Assembly: GCA_017409265.1 (NCBI GenBank)
Contig: JAFQSY010000005.1
Coordinates: 17,724-81,723, forward strand
Length of the DNA stretch: 64,000 nt
Source: Clostridia bacterium
GTDB lineage: Bacteria > Bacillota > Clostridia > Oscillospirales > Acutalibacteraceae
Direction: 5' to 3'
The notes beneath the pieces were generated by a model. That model saw only the letters and a list, made by a program, of their open reading frames with translations, searched no databases and was not told the DNA's origin. The position numbers and the translations under genes were made by a program. Shown here one piece after another: positions 9,201 through 17,150 of the stretch. Positions within the stretch are counted from its first letter, which is position 1. The number at the start of each line of letters is the position of its first letter.

Positions 9201-9802
9201 AGGAATTTACTACTGTTACTCTTATCTACGGTCAGGACACAGCAGAGATTAAGAGCGAAGATCCCTACTTCGAGCGTTCGTTTGAAACTGTTGTAAAACG
9301 TACACCTATCAGCGATATTAACAAGCCTGTCGAACCTGCAGAGATTGTTGATTGGAATATTTATCACGTTGACTCAGGCGATGCATTTGATCCCAAGAAC
9401 TGGGAAGCAGGTATAAATGACAACGGTACAACAACTGCAACAACAACTCTTATCTTCCAGCCCGTATGGGTTGCTCATAAGGATATGCTTTTCAGAGTCT
9501 ATGATACAGATGACAAGATCTTCCTTGCTCTTGGAAAGAACCTCAAGCTCTACTACTGGAATTCAGGTAATATAGTTGACAGCATCTGCGATACACAGTA
9601 TAATACGAATCCCGAACTCAATGTTGTTCTCTTCTTTACAATAAAGATTGAAAACTGGAATTGGGATGAGTTCTTCAACATTGATATGTGGTCGAGCCTT
9701 ACCATCCGTTATGATGCATTCCCGATTCCCAAGTCAGTATTTACTATTGAGGGTATGATTGGTATCTTTGAGATGCTCAAGAATCTCATCGGCAGCCTTT
9801 AA
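6251..9802 (+). CDS. Large secreted InlB B-repeat-type surface protein (1183 aa)
   Basis: Not assigned a precise function. The ATG at 6251, behind AAAGGAGGA, gives a classical signal peptide (basic KK, hydrophobic core, SAAE cleavage region); the longer frame from 6149 lacks this. The mature protein is acidic and built from several InlB/Listeria-Bacteroides-like repeat units, recognisable by alternations of YxVxFxxxDG, a GYxxxGW turn and a xAxWxxxx end (for example around residues 300-350, 520-560, 700-770 and 870-930). The N-terminal ~280 residues have no repeat. The C-terminal ~110 residues (ARG/GKNLKLYYWN-like stretch, then an aromatic segment ending MLKNLIGSL) form a separate domain. No LPXTG or SLH motif is visible, so the anchor is unknown. 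Likely extracellular binding or adhesion. It is transcribed alone between a promoter and a strong terminator. Confidence 0.8.
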   Translation: MSTFKKVISLVLCVAMLAGSFVFVGDLAAPEASAAETTAGIDSYADLVAKYGQGDDGFIYVGTEFYEEDGRLTDYYVQPGDKLTVKQYIKSNMYTGEVKIMTLFDKTFFDAKIVANDAPTASTGYTSNCQTGVKNTDHPMIARNNPTHTLTSGAIPDVGWIKNVCGFSQDYLDKTDYVQSTTKSDINASTVAYELESDLWLLSYYVTVRSGLADGTKGIADSPDDLWPVMLTNKGKHDTNRQNNMKCLNKALATTVPTVTSGLKTMAAHLDSGDLDYFLNEDMYHEFTIGEPAEAVKYNVSFYEADGTTLIGEVGEYEEKEVAEFPEMIENQIGWAIIKDGNNTPGTLVEADADGNYSYTVEKKDAAFMRVLSTSTYNVEISLGNNVTVDESKLPENVTYDAEKKALVIALPIGGSFDLSTIPADALSTEGKTLSGWDLTGVAAPSTVEGTVITLGNTNGAASTAITAKVVAEWKTGVYKVRYFLTKEDYENEEAPVYETEIEYRASASYKLETSFEGMKFTGWHRADTDEIVNNGNVAVGSYTYSKDMDFYASWSPYVNTATFMIRDYENGEGWKEVYTHFNKNEPVDESKVTSNEISKDELTAIKDAAFAGAEVTLNALLDVNPDTLEDGDSTANHIVSQAHSGKFLQNIEYTGHKVYYIITAVDYTVTWKIPAFDEATGEFDSANCEENVEKVSTAAYLSNTLDPYYATSKLTKAITVPLGYELVGWIDEATGEPAELTADGRYKMSGLEARRASLIAQFDLIEYTVAFNIRNSDNPDIVTMVDTVTLGESIVIDGAKFTFKGEDSAIPAVGLENSEQADGGYTLPDGYKFAGWTCGYGAYLTEASFPFEITEDVIRNCYVNGAITFDGKWEAKDFTLTFYITNASGEEEVFKKYDAVKVGSNLAEYKKVTDEIRDAINAKAPAGQVFGGVWIDKSTGQSDTFTKMPARNMEYTASYVADSVKVYVDYNFLEEQDLSQTMKEFTTVTLIYGQDTAEIKSEDPYFERSFETVVKRTPISDINKPVEPAEIVDWNIYHVDSGDAFDPKNWEAGINDNGTTTATTTLIFQPVWVAHKDMLFRVYDTDDKIFLALGKNLKLYYWNSGNIVDSICDTQYNTNPELNVVLFFTIKIENWNWDEFFNIDMWSSLTIRYDAFPIPKSVFTIEGMIGIFEMLKNLIGSL

Positions 9803-9834
9803 TAATTAAGGGTAGCTGAAACAAAGCAATAATT

Positions 9835-9867
9835 AAGCCCCTGTGCTTCGGCACAGGGGCTTTTTTT
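9835..9867. terminator. Strong bidirectional terminator
   Basis: AAGCCCCTGTGC (9835-9846), a TTCG tetraloop, GCACAGGGGCTT (9851-9862), then TTTTT. It ends the InlB-type gene. The A-rich left flank is weaker as a U tract for the convergent minus-strand operon. Confidence 0.9.
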
Positions 9868-9902
9868 ATGAACTTTAACAGATAATTAAATTTGCTGTTT
9901 GG

Positions 9903-10973
9903 TTAAAGTATATCCTCAAACTCAACAACCTTGTTTGTTTTGCCTGATTCAAAAATTGCTTCAACAAGGCGCATGAGTCTGCGCTGCTGATCATGGGTAA
10001 CGATGATATCTGCTTTTCCGTTAAGATAAGCAAAGATATTTTTATAATATTCGCCCCAATCCGCTTTCTGAACAGGAAGAGGATAGGTTTCGATTGTACC
10101 ATCGGTTCTCGGAGCCATGGTTTTGGTTATGCCTGCACCAGCAACTATGGGAACGGCATCTCTGTTTTCCCAATCGGAAACCATAACGATTTTTCCGTTG
10201 CAATCCCAATCATTGACTACCGCGGTTCCGTTTTCACCAAGCATATACCAAAGCGGAAGCTCAATGAAATTGCTTGTTGTAACCTCAACATAGAAGGAAA
10301 GTCCGTCGTCAAAAATGAGGGTTGTGCGGAAACCGTCATCACAGTTTTCGTTGGTGACATTTGTAAGCTCCGCATAAACTGTTTTCAGCTTTCTGGGCAA
10401 AGTCATCATGAGCGCCTGGTCGAGAAGATGGATTCCCCAATCGAAAACCATTCCGCCGCCATGCTGCGGCTGATTTCGCCAATCACCGGGAACACCTCTT
10501 GAGCCCTGAACTCTTGATTCAATTCTGAAAACATTTCCAAGAGTGTTCTCATCAAGAACTTTCTTCATTGTGAGATAGTCTTCATCCCAGCGTCTGTTCT
10601 GATGGACAGTGAAAAGCTTTCCCGTTTCTTTTGCGCAGGCAATCATCTCTTCAAGGTCTGCTGTGCAGAGGGTAACAGGCTTTTCGCTGATGACATTCTT
10701 GCCGTGACGCATCGCATCAATTGCGATTTCCTTATGAACATCATTGGGAGTTGCAATAGTTACAAGGTCAATACGGTCATCGGAAAGAAGCTCTTCCCTT
10801 GATGAAAAGAAATAAAAGCCTTTTTCATCTGCAACTTTTTTTCTGTCGGGGTTTATGTCGAAAACGCCGACAACCTCGGCATATTCGCCCATTTCCTCTT
10901 TGATTTTGCGGGCATGCCAGCCGCCCATTCCGCCGTAACCGATAACGGCACAGCCGATTTTATTGTTAATCAT
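9903..10973 (-). CDS. Gfo/Idh/MocA-family NAD(P)-dependent oxidoreductase (operon gene 4)
   Basis: A sugar or polyol dehydrogenase of 356 residues: an N-terminal Rossmann domain with GYGGMGGWHARK and an acidic strand end (GVFDIN), the family motif SEKPVTL (EKP lysine), HQNRRWDEDY, and a C-terminal beta-sheet domain with GGGMVFDWGIHLLDQ giving the catalytic-site Asp and His. The ATG at 10973 is chosen because AAGGAAG (10987-10981) lies 7 nt upstream; the upstream ATG at 11000 has no such site. It is the last gene of a four-gene minus-strand operon with two sugar-isomerase-like proteins and a second dehydrogenase, so it probably oxidises a glycoside or cyclitol, or re-reduces a keto intermediate. 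The substrate cannot be read. Confidence 0.88.
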   Translation of the reverse strand: MINNKIGCAVIGYGGMGGWHARKIKEEMGEYAEVVGVFDINPDRKKVADEKGFYFFSSREELLSDDRIDLVTIATPNDVHKEIAIDAMRHGKNVISEKPVTLCTADLEEMIACAKETGKLFTVHQNRRWDEDYLTMKKVLDENTLGNVFRIESRVQGSRGVPGDWRNQPQHGGGMVFDWGIHLLDQALMMTLPRKLKTVYAELTNVTNENCDDGFRTTLIFDDGLSFYVEVTTSNFIELPLWYMLGENGTAVVNDWDCNGKIVMVSDWENRDAVPIVAGAGITKTMAPRTDGTIETYPLPVQKADWGEYYKNIFAYLNGKADIIVTHDQQRRLMRLVEAIFESGKTNKVVEFEDIL

Positions 10974-11037
10974 GGTATCGCTTCCTTTTATTATTAACAC
11001 GCCGAAGTCGTATATCGCTGTTTTGTTTCGCTGAAAC

Positions 11038-12003
11038 TCATACCCACCACATCTCGCCAGTGGATTCGGTAAGAATAATGTTTTTAAGGAATGAAACAGC
11101 CTTTGAAAGACCTTCGTTCTGACTCATAAGAGAATCTTCATGCTCAATGCTTATTGCGTAGTCATAGCCGACCATACGAAGATTTGAAATAATCTCTTTC
11201 CAGTATGCGTTGTCATTTCCGTAGCCGATTGTGCGGAATATCCATGAGCGGTTGATTTCGTCACCGTAGGGTTTGTTGTCGAGCACACCGTTGACAGCTG
11301 TGTTATATTTGTCAATCTTTGTATCCTTTGCGTGGAAGTGGAAGATTGCATCACCGAGCTTGCGGATACAAGCAACGGGGTCCATGCCCTGCCAAATAAG
11401 ATGGCTGGGGTCAAAGTTTGCGCCGATTTCTGGGCCTACCGCTTCACGCAGACGGAGAAGCGATTCGGTGTTATAAACACAGAATCCGGGATGAAGTTCG
11501 AGAGCAATTTTATTAACGCCGTGAGCCTTTGCAAACTCAACAAGGTTTTTCCAATAGGGAATAAGAACCTCATTCCACTGCCATTCAAGGATTTCACCGA
11601 AATCGTTGGGCCAGGGGCAGGTTACCCAGTTGGGATATTTTGCTGTTTCGCAGTCACCCGGGCAGCCCGAGAAGGTGTTAATCTGATGAAGTCCGAGCTT
11701 TTCGGCAAGAAGAATAGTGTTTCTGATGGTCTTATCGTAATCAGCTGCAATTTCCTTGTTGGGGTGCACGGGGTTGCCGTGGCACGAAAGTGCACTGATT
11801 TCAACATCATATTTTTTAATGAGAGCCTTGAACTCTTCAAGCTTTGCATCGTCATTGAGAAGCTCTTCGGGATTTGCATGAGCATTGCCGGGATAGCCGC
11901 CACAGCCGATTTCAACCATCTCAATGCCGAGTGATTTGAAATATTTGAGCGCCTCTTCAAGGGAGAGGTTTGAAAGTAAGGTTGTAAATACTCCGAGTTT
12001 CAT
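11038..12003 (-). CDS. Sugar phosphate isomerase/epimerase-like TIM barrel (operon gene 3)
   Basis: A 321-residue xylose-isomerase-like (AP endonuclease family 2) TIM barrel. Candidate metal ligands are placed as in the family: Glu in IALELHPGF, Asp/His in ANFDPSHLIWQG, His in FHFHAKD and Glu in AISIEHED. The ATG at 12003 follows TAAGGAG. Members in this context act as epimerases, isomerases, 3-keto-glycoside lyases/hydrolases or 2-keto-inositol dehydratases; the sequence alone does not decide. The residues between the first and second barrel strands (SCHGNPVHPN) and the W-rich loop NWVTCPWPNDFGEILEWQW look like a specific substrate pocket. It is 62 nt downstream of the preceding operon gene, across a hairpin. 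Confidence 0.85.
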   Translation of the reverse strand: MKLGVFTTLLSNLSLEEALKYFKSLGIEMVEIGCGGYPGNAHANPEELLNDDAKLEEFKALIKKYDVEISALSCHGNPVHPNKEIAADYDKTIRNTILLAEKLGLHQINTFSGCPGDCETAKYPNWVTCPWPNDFGEILEWQWNEVLIPYWKNLVEFAKAHGVNKIALELHPGFCVYNTESLLRLREAVGPEIGANFDPSHLIWQGMDPVACIRKLGDAIFHFHAKDTKIDKYNTAVNGVLDNKPYGDEINRSWIFRTIGYGNDNAYWKEIISNLRMVGYDYAISIEHEDSLMSQNEGLSKAVSFLKNIILTESTGEMWWV

Positions 12004-12034
12004 TTGAGTTCTCCTTAATCTAAAATGAATTGTA

Positions 12035-12058
12035 GGGCGGCTTTAAGCACAGCCGCCC
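12035..12058. repeat. REP-like hairpin inside the operon
   Basis: GGGCGGCT (12035-12042) and AGCCGCCC (12051-12058) form an 8-bp GC stem over 8 nt in the only sizeable gap of the operon. Reading on the minus strand it ends CGCCCTACA, as does a similar hairpin at 18431-18456, suggesting a small repeat family. It could also stabilise the upstream mRNA or weakly attenuate the operon. Confidence 0.55.
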
Positions 12059-12065
12059 TGAATTG

Positions 12066-12791
12066 TTAAATTATGCTCTTAAGATATTTGATGCTTCTGG
12101 CAATATCCTCAAGTCCTGTGGGCACCGGGTCATCGTTTTCAACAATAAGCCATTCCATACCGACATCCTTTGCGGCCTTAACAACCGTTGCGAGGTCGTT
12201 GTTGCCTTCTCCGAGAGCCTTGGGTTTGCCGTCGATGCCGTCCTTAACGTGAAGAAGAACAATGTTATCCTTCTTTTCAGTGATAAGCTTATAGTTATCC
12301 ATGCCTGCATGGAAGCTCCAGTATGTATCAATTTCAAGCGAGCATCTCTCACCGATAACATCAATGGGATAAAGTCCGTTTTCAAGAGCAACGAACTCCT
12401 CACAATGATTATGATAGTAAATTTTTATGCCGTATTTATTCATAGCATATTTTTCTGCCGCACCGAGAACATCACCTGTGTTGACAGCTTCTTCCATTGT
12501 TGAATGGGGTGCGCCGCCTACACCGACAGCCTTTGCGCCGAGAGTGTTTACAAATTCGATTGTTTCGGCAAGCTTATCTTCTTTAAAATCGTCAAGACCC
12601 ATGTGCGCACCTACGCATACAAGACCTACCTCATCGAGCTTTGCCTTGATTGTTGCAGCATCGGTATTGAAATATCCTGCAAACTCAACGCCGTCATAAC
12701 CGATTTTCTTGATTTCTTCAAGGGCTTTGAGAAGCGTTTCTGAATCATTTATATGGTCTCTGACAGAATAAACCTGAACAGCAATTTTCAT
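12066..12791 (-). CDS. Sugar phosphate isomerase/epimerase-like protein (operon gene 2)
   Basis: A shorter (241-residue) xylose-isomerase-like TIM barrel: QVYSVRDHI start, YDGVEFAGYF, CVGAHMGLDDF, a probable metal Glu/His pair in IYYHNHCEEF, SLEIDTYW as third ligand strand and HVKDGIDG. The ATG at 12791 is used because TAAGGAG lies 10 nt upstream and the family starts MKIAVQVYS; the longer frame overlaps the previous gene. It lies 13 nt behind the first dehydrogenase gene, so the two are co-expressed. This shape fits 3-keto-glycoside cleaving enzymes and inosose-type enzymes alike; it and the following TIM barrel are not close copies, so two different reactions are likely. Confidence 0.85.
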   Translation of the reverse strand: MKIAVQVYSVRDHINDSETLLKALEEIKKIGYDGVEFAGYFNTDAATIKAKLDEVGLVCVGAHMGLDDFKEDKLAETIEFVNTLGAKAVGVGGAPHSTMEEAVNTGDVLGAAEKYAMNKYGIKIYYHNHCEEFVALENGLYPIDVIGERCSLEIDTYWSFHAGMDNYKLITEKKDNIVLLHVKDGIDGKPKALGEGNNDLATVVKAAKDVGMEWLIVENDDPVPTGLEDIARSIKYLKSII

Positions 12792-12804
12792 TTGGTTTTT
12801 CTCC

Positions 12805-13896
12805 TTAATCGTTGTTGATATATACGGGCTTGCCTGTCTTTGCAGACTCATAAATAGCTTCGAGAATCTGTGTAACTACCATTGCCTGTTCGGGCTTTGT
12901 GCGAAGCTCTGCACCGTTAAGCACTGCATCATAAAACGCACGGCATTCAAGCTCTTCGGGTCTGTCGCTTGCACCGTCATAGAAAGCAACGCCGCCTGCA
13001 TCGAAATTGGGCGTTTCAATAACCTGTCTGCCGTTTTTTACATAGTTGACACGAAGGTCGTCACCGAGCATATCAGCGCCGCCCTTAACGCCTGCGATAA
13101 GAGTGGAAGCCTCGCAGGGGTCTGCAATGTTGAGCGCCCATGCGGATTCAACGCTGATTGTTGCGCCGTTTTCCATAACAACAAAGCCGAAAGCCGAATC
13201 TTCAACAGTATACTTTTCGGGATCCCAGTCACCCCATGCGTTTGCTGTTCTCTTCTGATCGCCGAGCTTCTTATATGTTGTGCCGACTACCATTTTGGGC
13301 TTGTAGTTGTTCATCATCCAGAGGGTGAGGTCGAGAGCGTGTGTTCCGATATCAATAAGCGGACCGCCGCCCTGCTCTTCTTCATTGAGGAATACGCCCC
13401 ATGTGGGAACGGCTCTTCTGCGAAGAGCAAGAGCTCTTGCATAATAGATTTCACCAAACTCGTCGTTTTCGCAGCATTCCTTAAGATAGAGCGAATCGCC
13501 TCTCCAACGTGACTGATAACCGATTGAGAGAACCTTGCCGGTTCTTACCGATGCTTCATACATTGCCTTTGCTTCTGCATATGTTTTTGCCATGGGCTTT
13601 TCGCAGAGAACATGCTTGCCTGCCTCAAGTGCATCAATTGTTATAAAGCTGTGGGATTTGTTGGGAGTACAGACATGAACGGCAACAATGCTCTCATCCT
13701 TGAGAAGTTCTTTATAGTCTGTGTAAATTTTTGCGTTCTCGCCGCCGTATTTTTTAGCGGTTTCAATTGCTCTTTCTTCAATAATATCGCAGAATGCAAC
13801 GGGCTCAAGAAAATCAATGCTTGAAATAGCGCGGAGATGCTTTCCGTTTGCGATGCCGCCGCATCCGATTATACCGATTTTAACTTTTTCTGCCAT
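12805..13896 (-). CDS. Gfo/Idh/MocA-family oxidoreductase (operon gene 1)
   Basis: A 363-residue NAD(P)-dependent dehydrogenase: GIIGCGGIANGKHL dinucleotide loop, CTPNKSHSF, the family lysine motif CEKPMAKTYAEA, SIGYQSRWR, and GGGPLIDIGTHALDLTLW with the catalytic Asp/His. The C-terminal domain is a typical open sheet, ending with ILEAIYESAKTGKPVYI. AAGGAG lies close to the ATG. It is the first gene of the operon, directly behind the promoter. With a second dehydrogenase and two TIM-barrel enzymes downstream it fits oxidation of a sugar C3 hydroxyl before elimination or hydrolysis of the glycosidic bond; this pathway assignment is inference. Confidence 0.88.
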   Translation of the reverse strand: MAEKVKIGIIGCGGIANGKHLRAISSIDFLEPVAFCDIIEERAIETAKKYGGENAKIYTDYKELLKDESIVAVHVCTPNKSHSFITIDALEAGKHVLCEKPMAKTYAEAKAMYEASVRTGKVLSIGYQSRWRGDSLYLKECCENDEFGEIYYARALALRRRAVPTWGVFLNEEEQGGGPLIDIGTHALDLTLWMMNNYKPKMVVGTTYKKLGDQKRTANAWGDWDPEKYTVEDSAFGFVVMENGATISVESAWALNIADPCEASTLIAGVKGGADMLGDDLRVNYVKNGRQVIETPNFDAGGVAFYDGASDRPEELECRAFYDAVLNGAELRTKPEQAMVVTQILEAIYESAKTGKPVYINND

Positions 13897-13945
13897 TTTT
13901 TAAATCTCCTTAAAACAGATTGAGGATATTTCCTCTTTTAACTCC

Positions 13946-13973
13946 ATTATACTGTTTTATTTAACTATTTCAA
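13946..13973 (-). promoter_or_regulatory. Promoter of the four-gene dehydrogenase/isomerase operon
   Basis: On the minus strand TTGAAA (13973-13968), 16-bp spacer, TATAAT (13951-13946). A small GAGGA-TATT-TCCTC hairpin (13922-13935) lies in the leader. Confidence 0.6.
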
Positions 13974-14051
13974 GAAAAAATAATTTTATGGGATGTAAAT
14001 TTTAAGGCCAAAAAATTGTTGATTTTTAACAAAAATATTTATATAGCTTAC

Positions 14052-14080
14052 TTGACGGATTTTGCACAGATTGATATAAT
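14052..14080 (+). promoter_or_regulatory. Promoter of cysK
   Basis: TTGACG (14052-14057), 17-bp spacer, TATAAT (14075-14080), 30 nt before the TTG start. The leader is too short for a riboswitch or T-box. Confidence 0.75.
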
Positions 14081-14110
14081 CAAAATACATTTAAAAATGA
14101 GGCGATAACT

Positions 14111-15037
14111 TTGAAAATTTATAATAATGCAGCCGAAGTAATCGGCAACACACCTCTCATACGCTTTTCCTCATATGCAAAAAACGCAGGCGTTTCCGCT
14201 GAAATTCTCGCAAAAGCGGAATATCTCAACCCTGCTGGAAGCGCAAAAGACAGAGTTGGCTATGAGATGCTGCGCTCTGCTATGGAAAGCGGGAAAATAA
14301 CGAAAAATTCTGTTATAATTGAGCCTACAAGCGGTAACACGGGTATCGGGATTGCATCGGTTGCGGCGCAGATGGGACTTAAGGTCATCATCACTATGCC
14401 TGAAACAATGAGCATCGAGCGAAGAAAGCTGCTCGCCGCTTACGGTGCAGAGCTTGTTCTTACCGACGGCTCAAAGGGTATGGCAGGTGCAATCGCAAAG
14501 GCAAATGAGCTTGCAAAAGAAATTGAGGGAAGCTTTATTCCCGCGCAGTTTGACAATTCGTCAAACCCCGATGCACACTACAAAACGACGGGCCCCGAAA
14601 TCTGGAACGACACTGACGGTAAGGTTGATATCTTCGTTGCGGGTGTCGGCACGGGCGGAACGATAACAGGAGTCGGCAGATACCTTAAGGAAAAAAATCC
14701 CGACATAAGAATTATTGCCGTTGAGCCCGAGGATTCGCCTTTTCTTTCAAAAGGAACAGCAGGTGCTCACGGCTTGCAGGGCATCGGTGCCGGATTTGTC
14801 CCGTCAATACTCGACACAAAAATATATGACGAAATAATAACCGTCACAACAGAGCAGGCATATGAAGCCGCACGTTTGACTGTTAAAACGGAAGGTATTC
14901 TTATCGGAATCTCTTCGGGTGCGGCGCTTCATGCGGCAACTGCTGTTGCTTCGCGCCACGAAAACGCAGGCAAAAAGATTGTTGTTCTGCTCCCCGACGG
15001 TGGCGAAAGATATCTTTCAACACCGATGTTCAATTAA
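14111..15037 (+). CDS. cysK: Cysteine synthase (O-acetylserine sulfhydrylase)
   Basis: PLP enzyme making cysteine from O-acetylserine and sulfide. The 308-residue product has the fold-type II signatures: IGNTPLIRF, NPAGSAKDR with PLP lysine K46, EPTSGNTGIGIA for substrate binding, GVGTGGTITGVGRYLK as phosphate-binding loop and IGISSGAALHAA. The start is TTG at 14111, with GAGG 8 nt upstream; no ATG fits. The loop reads NPAGSAKDR, a small variation on the common NPxxSVKDR, still compatible with activity. rlmD follows at 15 nt and a transporter overlaps rlmD, so this is a three-gene operon. A cystathionine beta-synthase-like activity cannot be excluded, but length and motifs favour CysK. Confidence 0.93.
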   Translation: MKIYNNAAEVIGNTPLIRFSSYAKNAGVSAEILAKAEYLNPAGSAKDRVGYEMLRSAMESGKITKNSVIIEPTSGNTGIGIASVAAQMGLKVIITMPETMSIERRKLLAAYGAELVLTDGSKGMAGAIAKANELAKEIEGSFIPAQFDNSSNPDAHYKTTGPEIWNDTDGKVDIFVAGVGTGGTITGVGRYLKEKNPDIRIIAVEPEDSPFLSKGTAGAHGLQGIGAGFVPSILDTKIYDEIITVTTEQAYEAARLTVKTEGILIGISSGAALHAATAVASRHENAGKKIVVLLPDGGERYLSTPMFN

Positions 15038-15052
15038 GAAACGAGGAAAATT

Positions 15053-16240
15053 ATGTCACAAACCTCAAATATAAAAACCAATCCGAATGCCTGCCCGCTT
15101 GCAAAGAAATGCGGCGGCTGTCAGCTTCAAAATATGACCTATGACCGTCAACTCAAGTGGAAGCAGGCGAGGTGCGAGATTCTTCTCAAAAAATTCGGCA
15201 AGGTTGAAAAAATAATCGGAATGGAAAATCCGTATAATTACCGCAACAAGGTTCAGGCGGCATTCGGCAGAACAAAAAGCGGCAAAATCATCTCGGGTGT
15301 TTATCAGTCGGGCAGTCACAGAATCGTTTCGGTTGATAACTGTATGACCGAAGACATAATCGCAGATAAAATTATTGTTGATATCCGTGAAATGCTTCCT
15401 AAATTCAAAATTTGGACTTATGATGAGGACAAGGGAACGGGCTTCCTTCGCCACGTTCTCGTAAAAAGAGGCTTCACAAGCGGCGAGGTTATGGTTGTTC
15501 TGGTCGGAGCAAGCGGATATTTCCCTATGAAAAAGAAATTCACCGCGGCGCTTCTTGAAAAGCACCCCGAAATCACAACCGTTGTTCTCAACATCAACCC
15601 GAAAGATACAAATCTGGTTCTCGGCGACAGAGAAGAGGTTCTTTATGGCAACGGATATATTGAGGACACCCTCTGCGGATGTGTTTTCAGAATTTCTCCG
15701 AAATCGTTTTATCAGATTAACCCTGTTCAGACTGAAAAGCTTTACGGAAAGGCAATGGAGCTTGCTGAACTCAACGAAAACACAGGTGTTCTTGACGCAT
15801 ACTGCGGAATCGGAACAATCGGACTTGTTGCCGCAAAAACGGCAGGCAGGGTTATCGGCGTTGAGCTGAATCCCGATGCTGTTAAGGATGCGATTTCAAA
15901 CTGCAAGCGCAACGGAATGGATAACGCACGTTTTTATTGTGCCGATGCAGGAGATTTTATGCAGGAGCTTGCCGAAAACGGCGAAAGATTTGATGTTGTC
16001 TTTATGGACCCTCCCCGTTCCGGAAGCAGCAAAAAATTCATTGAATCTCTCGTTGCCTCTGCTCCGAAAAAGGTTGTTTATATATCCTGCAACCCCGAAA
16101 CACTCGCAAGAGATTTGAATTTGCTCACGCATAAAGGCTATAAAGTAAAAAAAATCTGCCCTGTGGACATGTTCCCTCATACAAATCATATAGAATGCGC
16201 CGTGCTTCTGGTGCGGCATAACGGAGGTTGTTCGTTATGA
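15053..16240 (+). CDS. rlmD: 23S rRNA (uracil-C5)-methyltransferase, RlmD/RlmCD type
   Basis: SAM-dependent m5U methyltransferase acting on 23S rRNA. The 395-residue protein begins with an iron-sulfur cysteine cluster (C14-x5-C20-x2-C23, then C41) rather than the N-terminal TRAM domain many homologues have. The C-terminal Rossmann domain contains DAYCGIGTIGLVA (SAM loop), GVELNPDAV, FMDPPRSGS and the nucleophile motif YISCNPETLARDL (C346), ending HTNHIECAVLL. ATG 15053 follows GAGGAAAA. The stop overlaps the next gene's start as ATGA (16237-16240), showing translational coupling. The exact uracil modified cannot be read, since RlmCD-type enzymes may hit two positions. Confidence 0.88.
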   Translation: MSQTSNIKTNPNACPLAKKCGGCQLQNMTYDRQLKWKQARCEILLKKFGKVEKIIGMENPYNYRNKVQAAFGRTKSGKIISGVYQSGSHRIVSVDNCMTEDIIADKIIVDIREMLPKFKIWTYDEDKGTGFLRHVLVKRGFTSGEVMVVLVGASGYFPMKKKFTAALLEKHPEITTVVLNINPKDTNLVLGDREEVLYGNGYIEDTLCGCVFRISPKSFYQINPVQTEKLYGKAMELAELNENTGVLDAYCGIGTIGLVAAKTAGRVIGVELNPDAVKDAISNCKRNGMDNARFYCADAGDFMQELAENGERFDVVFMDPPRSGSSKKFIESLVASAPKKVVYISCNPETLARDLNLLTHKGYKVKKICPVDMFPHTNHIECAVLLVRHNGGCSL

Positions 16241-17085
16241 TGTACGGACTTCTTACAGCTGCTGCGCTGCTGTTTGCAATGCAGTTTTTGTTTAATCAGC
16301 AATTCAGAAAGCTCAATGGCGACGGTGACGATTCAACAGTTATTTTCGCGGGCTATACCCACGGAATCAGCTTTCTCATTATGCTTGTTTTAAGCGGATT
16401 CAAGCTTGAAATAACATGGTTTTCGATTCTGATTGCCGCAATTTATGCAATTGTTGTGCTTGGATATAACTTTGCAAGCCTTAAATCGTTTGCAACTGCA
16501 AATCTCTCGGTATTCTCTATTTATGCGATGCTCGGCGGCATGCTTCTTCCACTTGCATACGGTGTCATTTTCTGCAATGAAAAGCTCAACATTTTTAAGG
16601 TTTTCTGCATAATTCTGATTGGCATTGCAACATCCCTGAGCTTTGAAAAAAGCACAACAAAGGGCAACAACCTTAAATATTATTTTGCGGTTTTCATACT
16701 TAACGGCATGGTCGGTGTGCTTTCAAAAATTCACCAGTCAAATTCGGAGCTTGCGGTTGACAGCAAGAGCTTCATGGCAACTGTCAACGCCTGTGTTTTT
16801 ATAATCTGCATTACATATCAGATCATCAAGAACAAAAAGCTTGCAAAGCTCTCATTGAAATCGCTCGGAAGTGTTTCGGGACATGCCTTCTGCAACGGAA
16901 TCGGCAATCTCTTCTGTCTTATTGCGCTTGTGTCGCTTCCTGCATCTGTTCAATTCCCGATAACAACAGGCGGTGTTATGGTTTTTTCAACGATAATCAG
17001 CCTTATAAGAAAAGAAAAGCCATCGGTTAAAACTCTCATTTCAACCGCAATCGCCTTTGTTTCGACGGTTTTGATGATGTTTTGA
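16237..17085 (+). CDS. DMT/EamA-like permease
   Basis: A hydrophobic 282-residue protein with about nine to ten membrane segments and short loops, the layout of drug/metabolite-type carriers (two five-helix halves). Segments such as FAGYTHGISFLIMLVLSG, SLKSFATANLSVFSIYAMLGGMLLPLAYG and SLPASVQFPITTGGVMVFSTIISL resemble the DMT second-half motif. The ATG at 16237 overlaps the rlmD stop (ATGA) and is 9 nt from GGAGG (16223-16227); the TTG at 16228 would sit on that site. Coupling to cysK-rlmD might suggest export of a metabolite such as a cysteine-pathway compound, but that is a guess. Substrate unknown. Confidence 0.75.
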   Translation: MMYGLLTAAALLFAMQFLFNQQFRKLNGDGDDSTVIFAGYTHGISFLIMLVLSGFKLEITWFSILIAAIYAIVVLGYNFASLKSFATANLSVFSIYAMLGGMLLPLAYGVIFCNEKLNIFKVFCIILIGIATSLSFEKSTTKGNNLKYYFAVFILNGMVGVLSKIHQSNSELAVDSKSFMATVNACVFIICITYQIIKNKKLAKLSLKSLGSVSGHAFCNGIGNLFCLIALVSLPASVQFPITTGGVMVFSTIISLIRKEKPSVKTLISTAIAFVSTVLMMF

Positions 17086-17150
17086 TTTTTGCTTTTTTTA
17101 AACCTATGTAATTACCTTTTAATAAAGTTTAAATAATGAAAAGCTGACGG

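Noticed and set aside
8200-9500. Possible CRISPR or tandem DNA repeats in the InlB-type gene
   Set aside because: The similarity is at protein level between diverged ~70-residue units; no regular DNA repeats and spacers exist. No CRISPR array was seen anywhere in the window.
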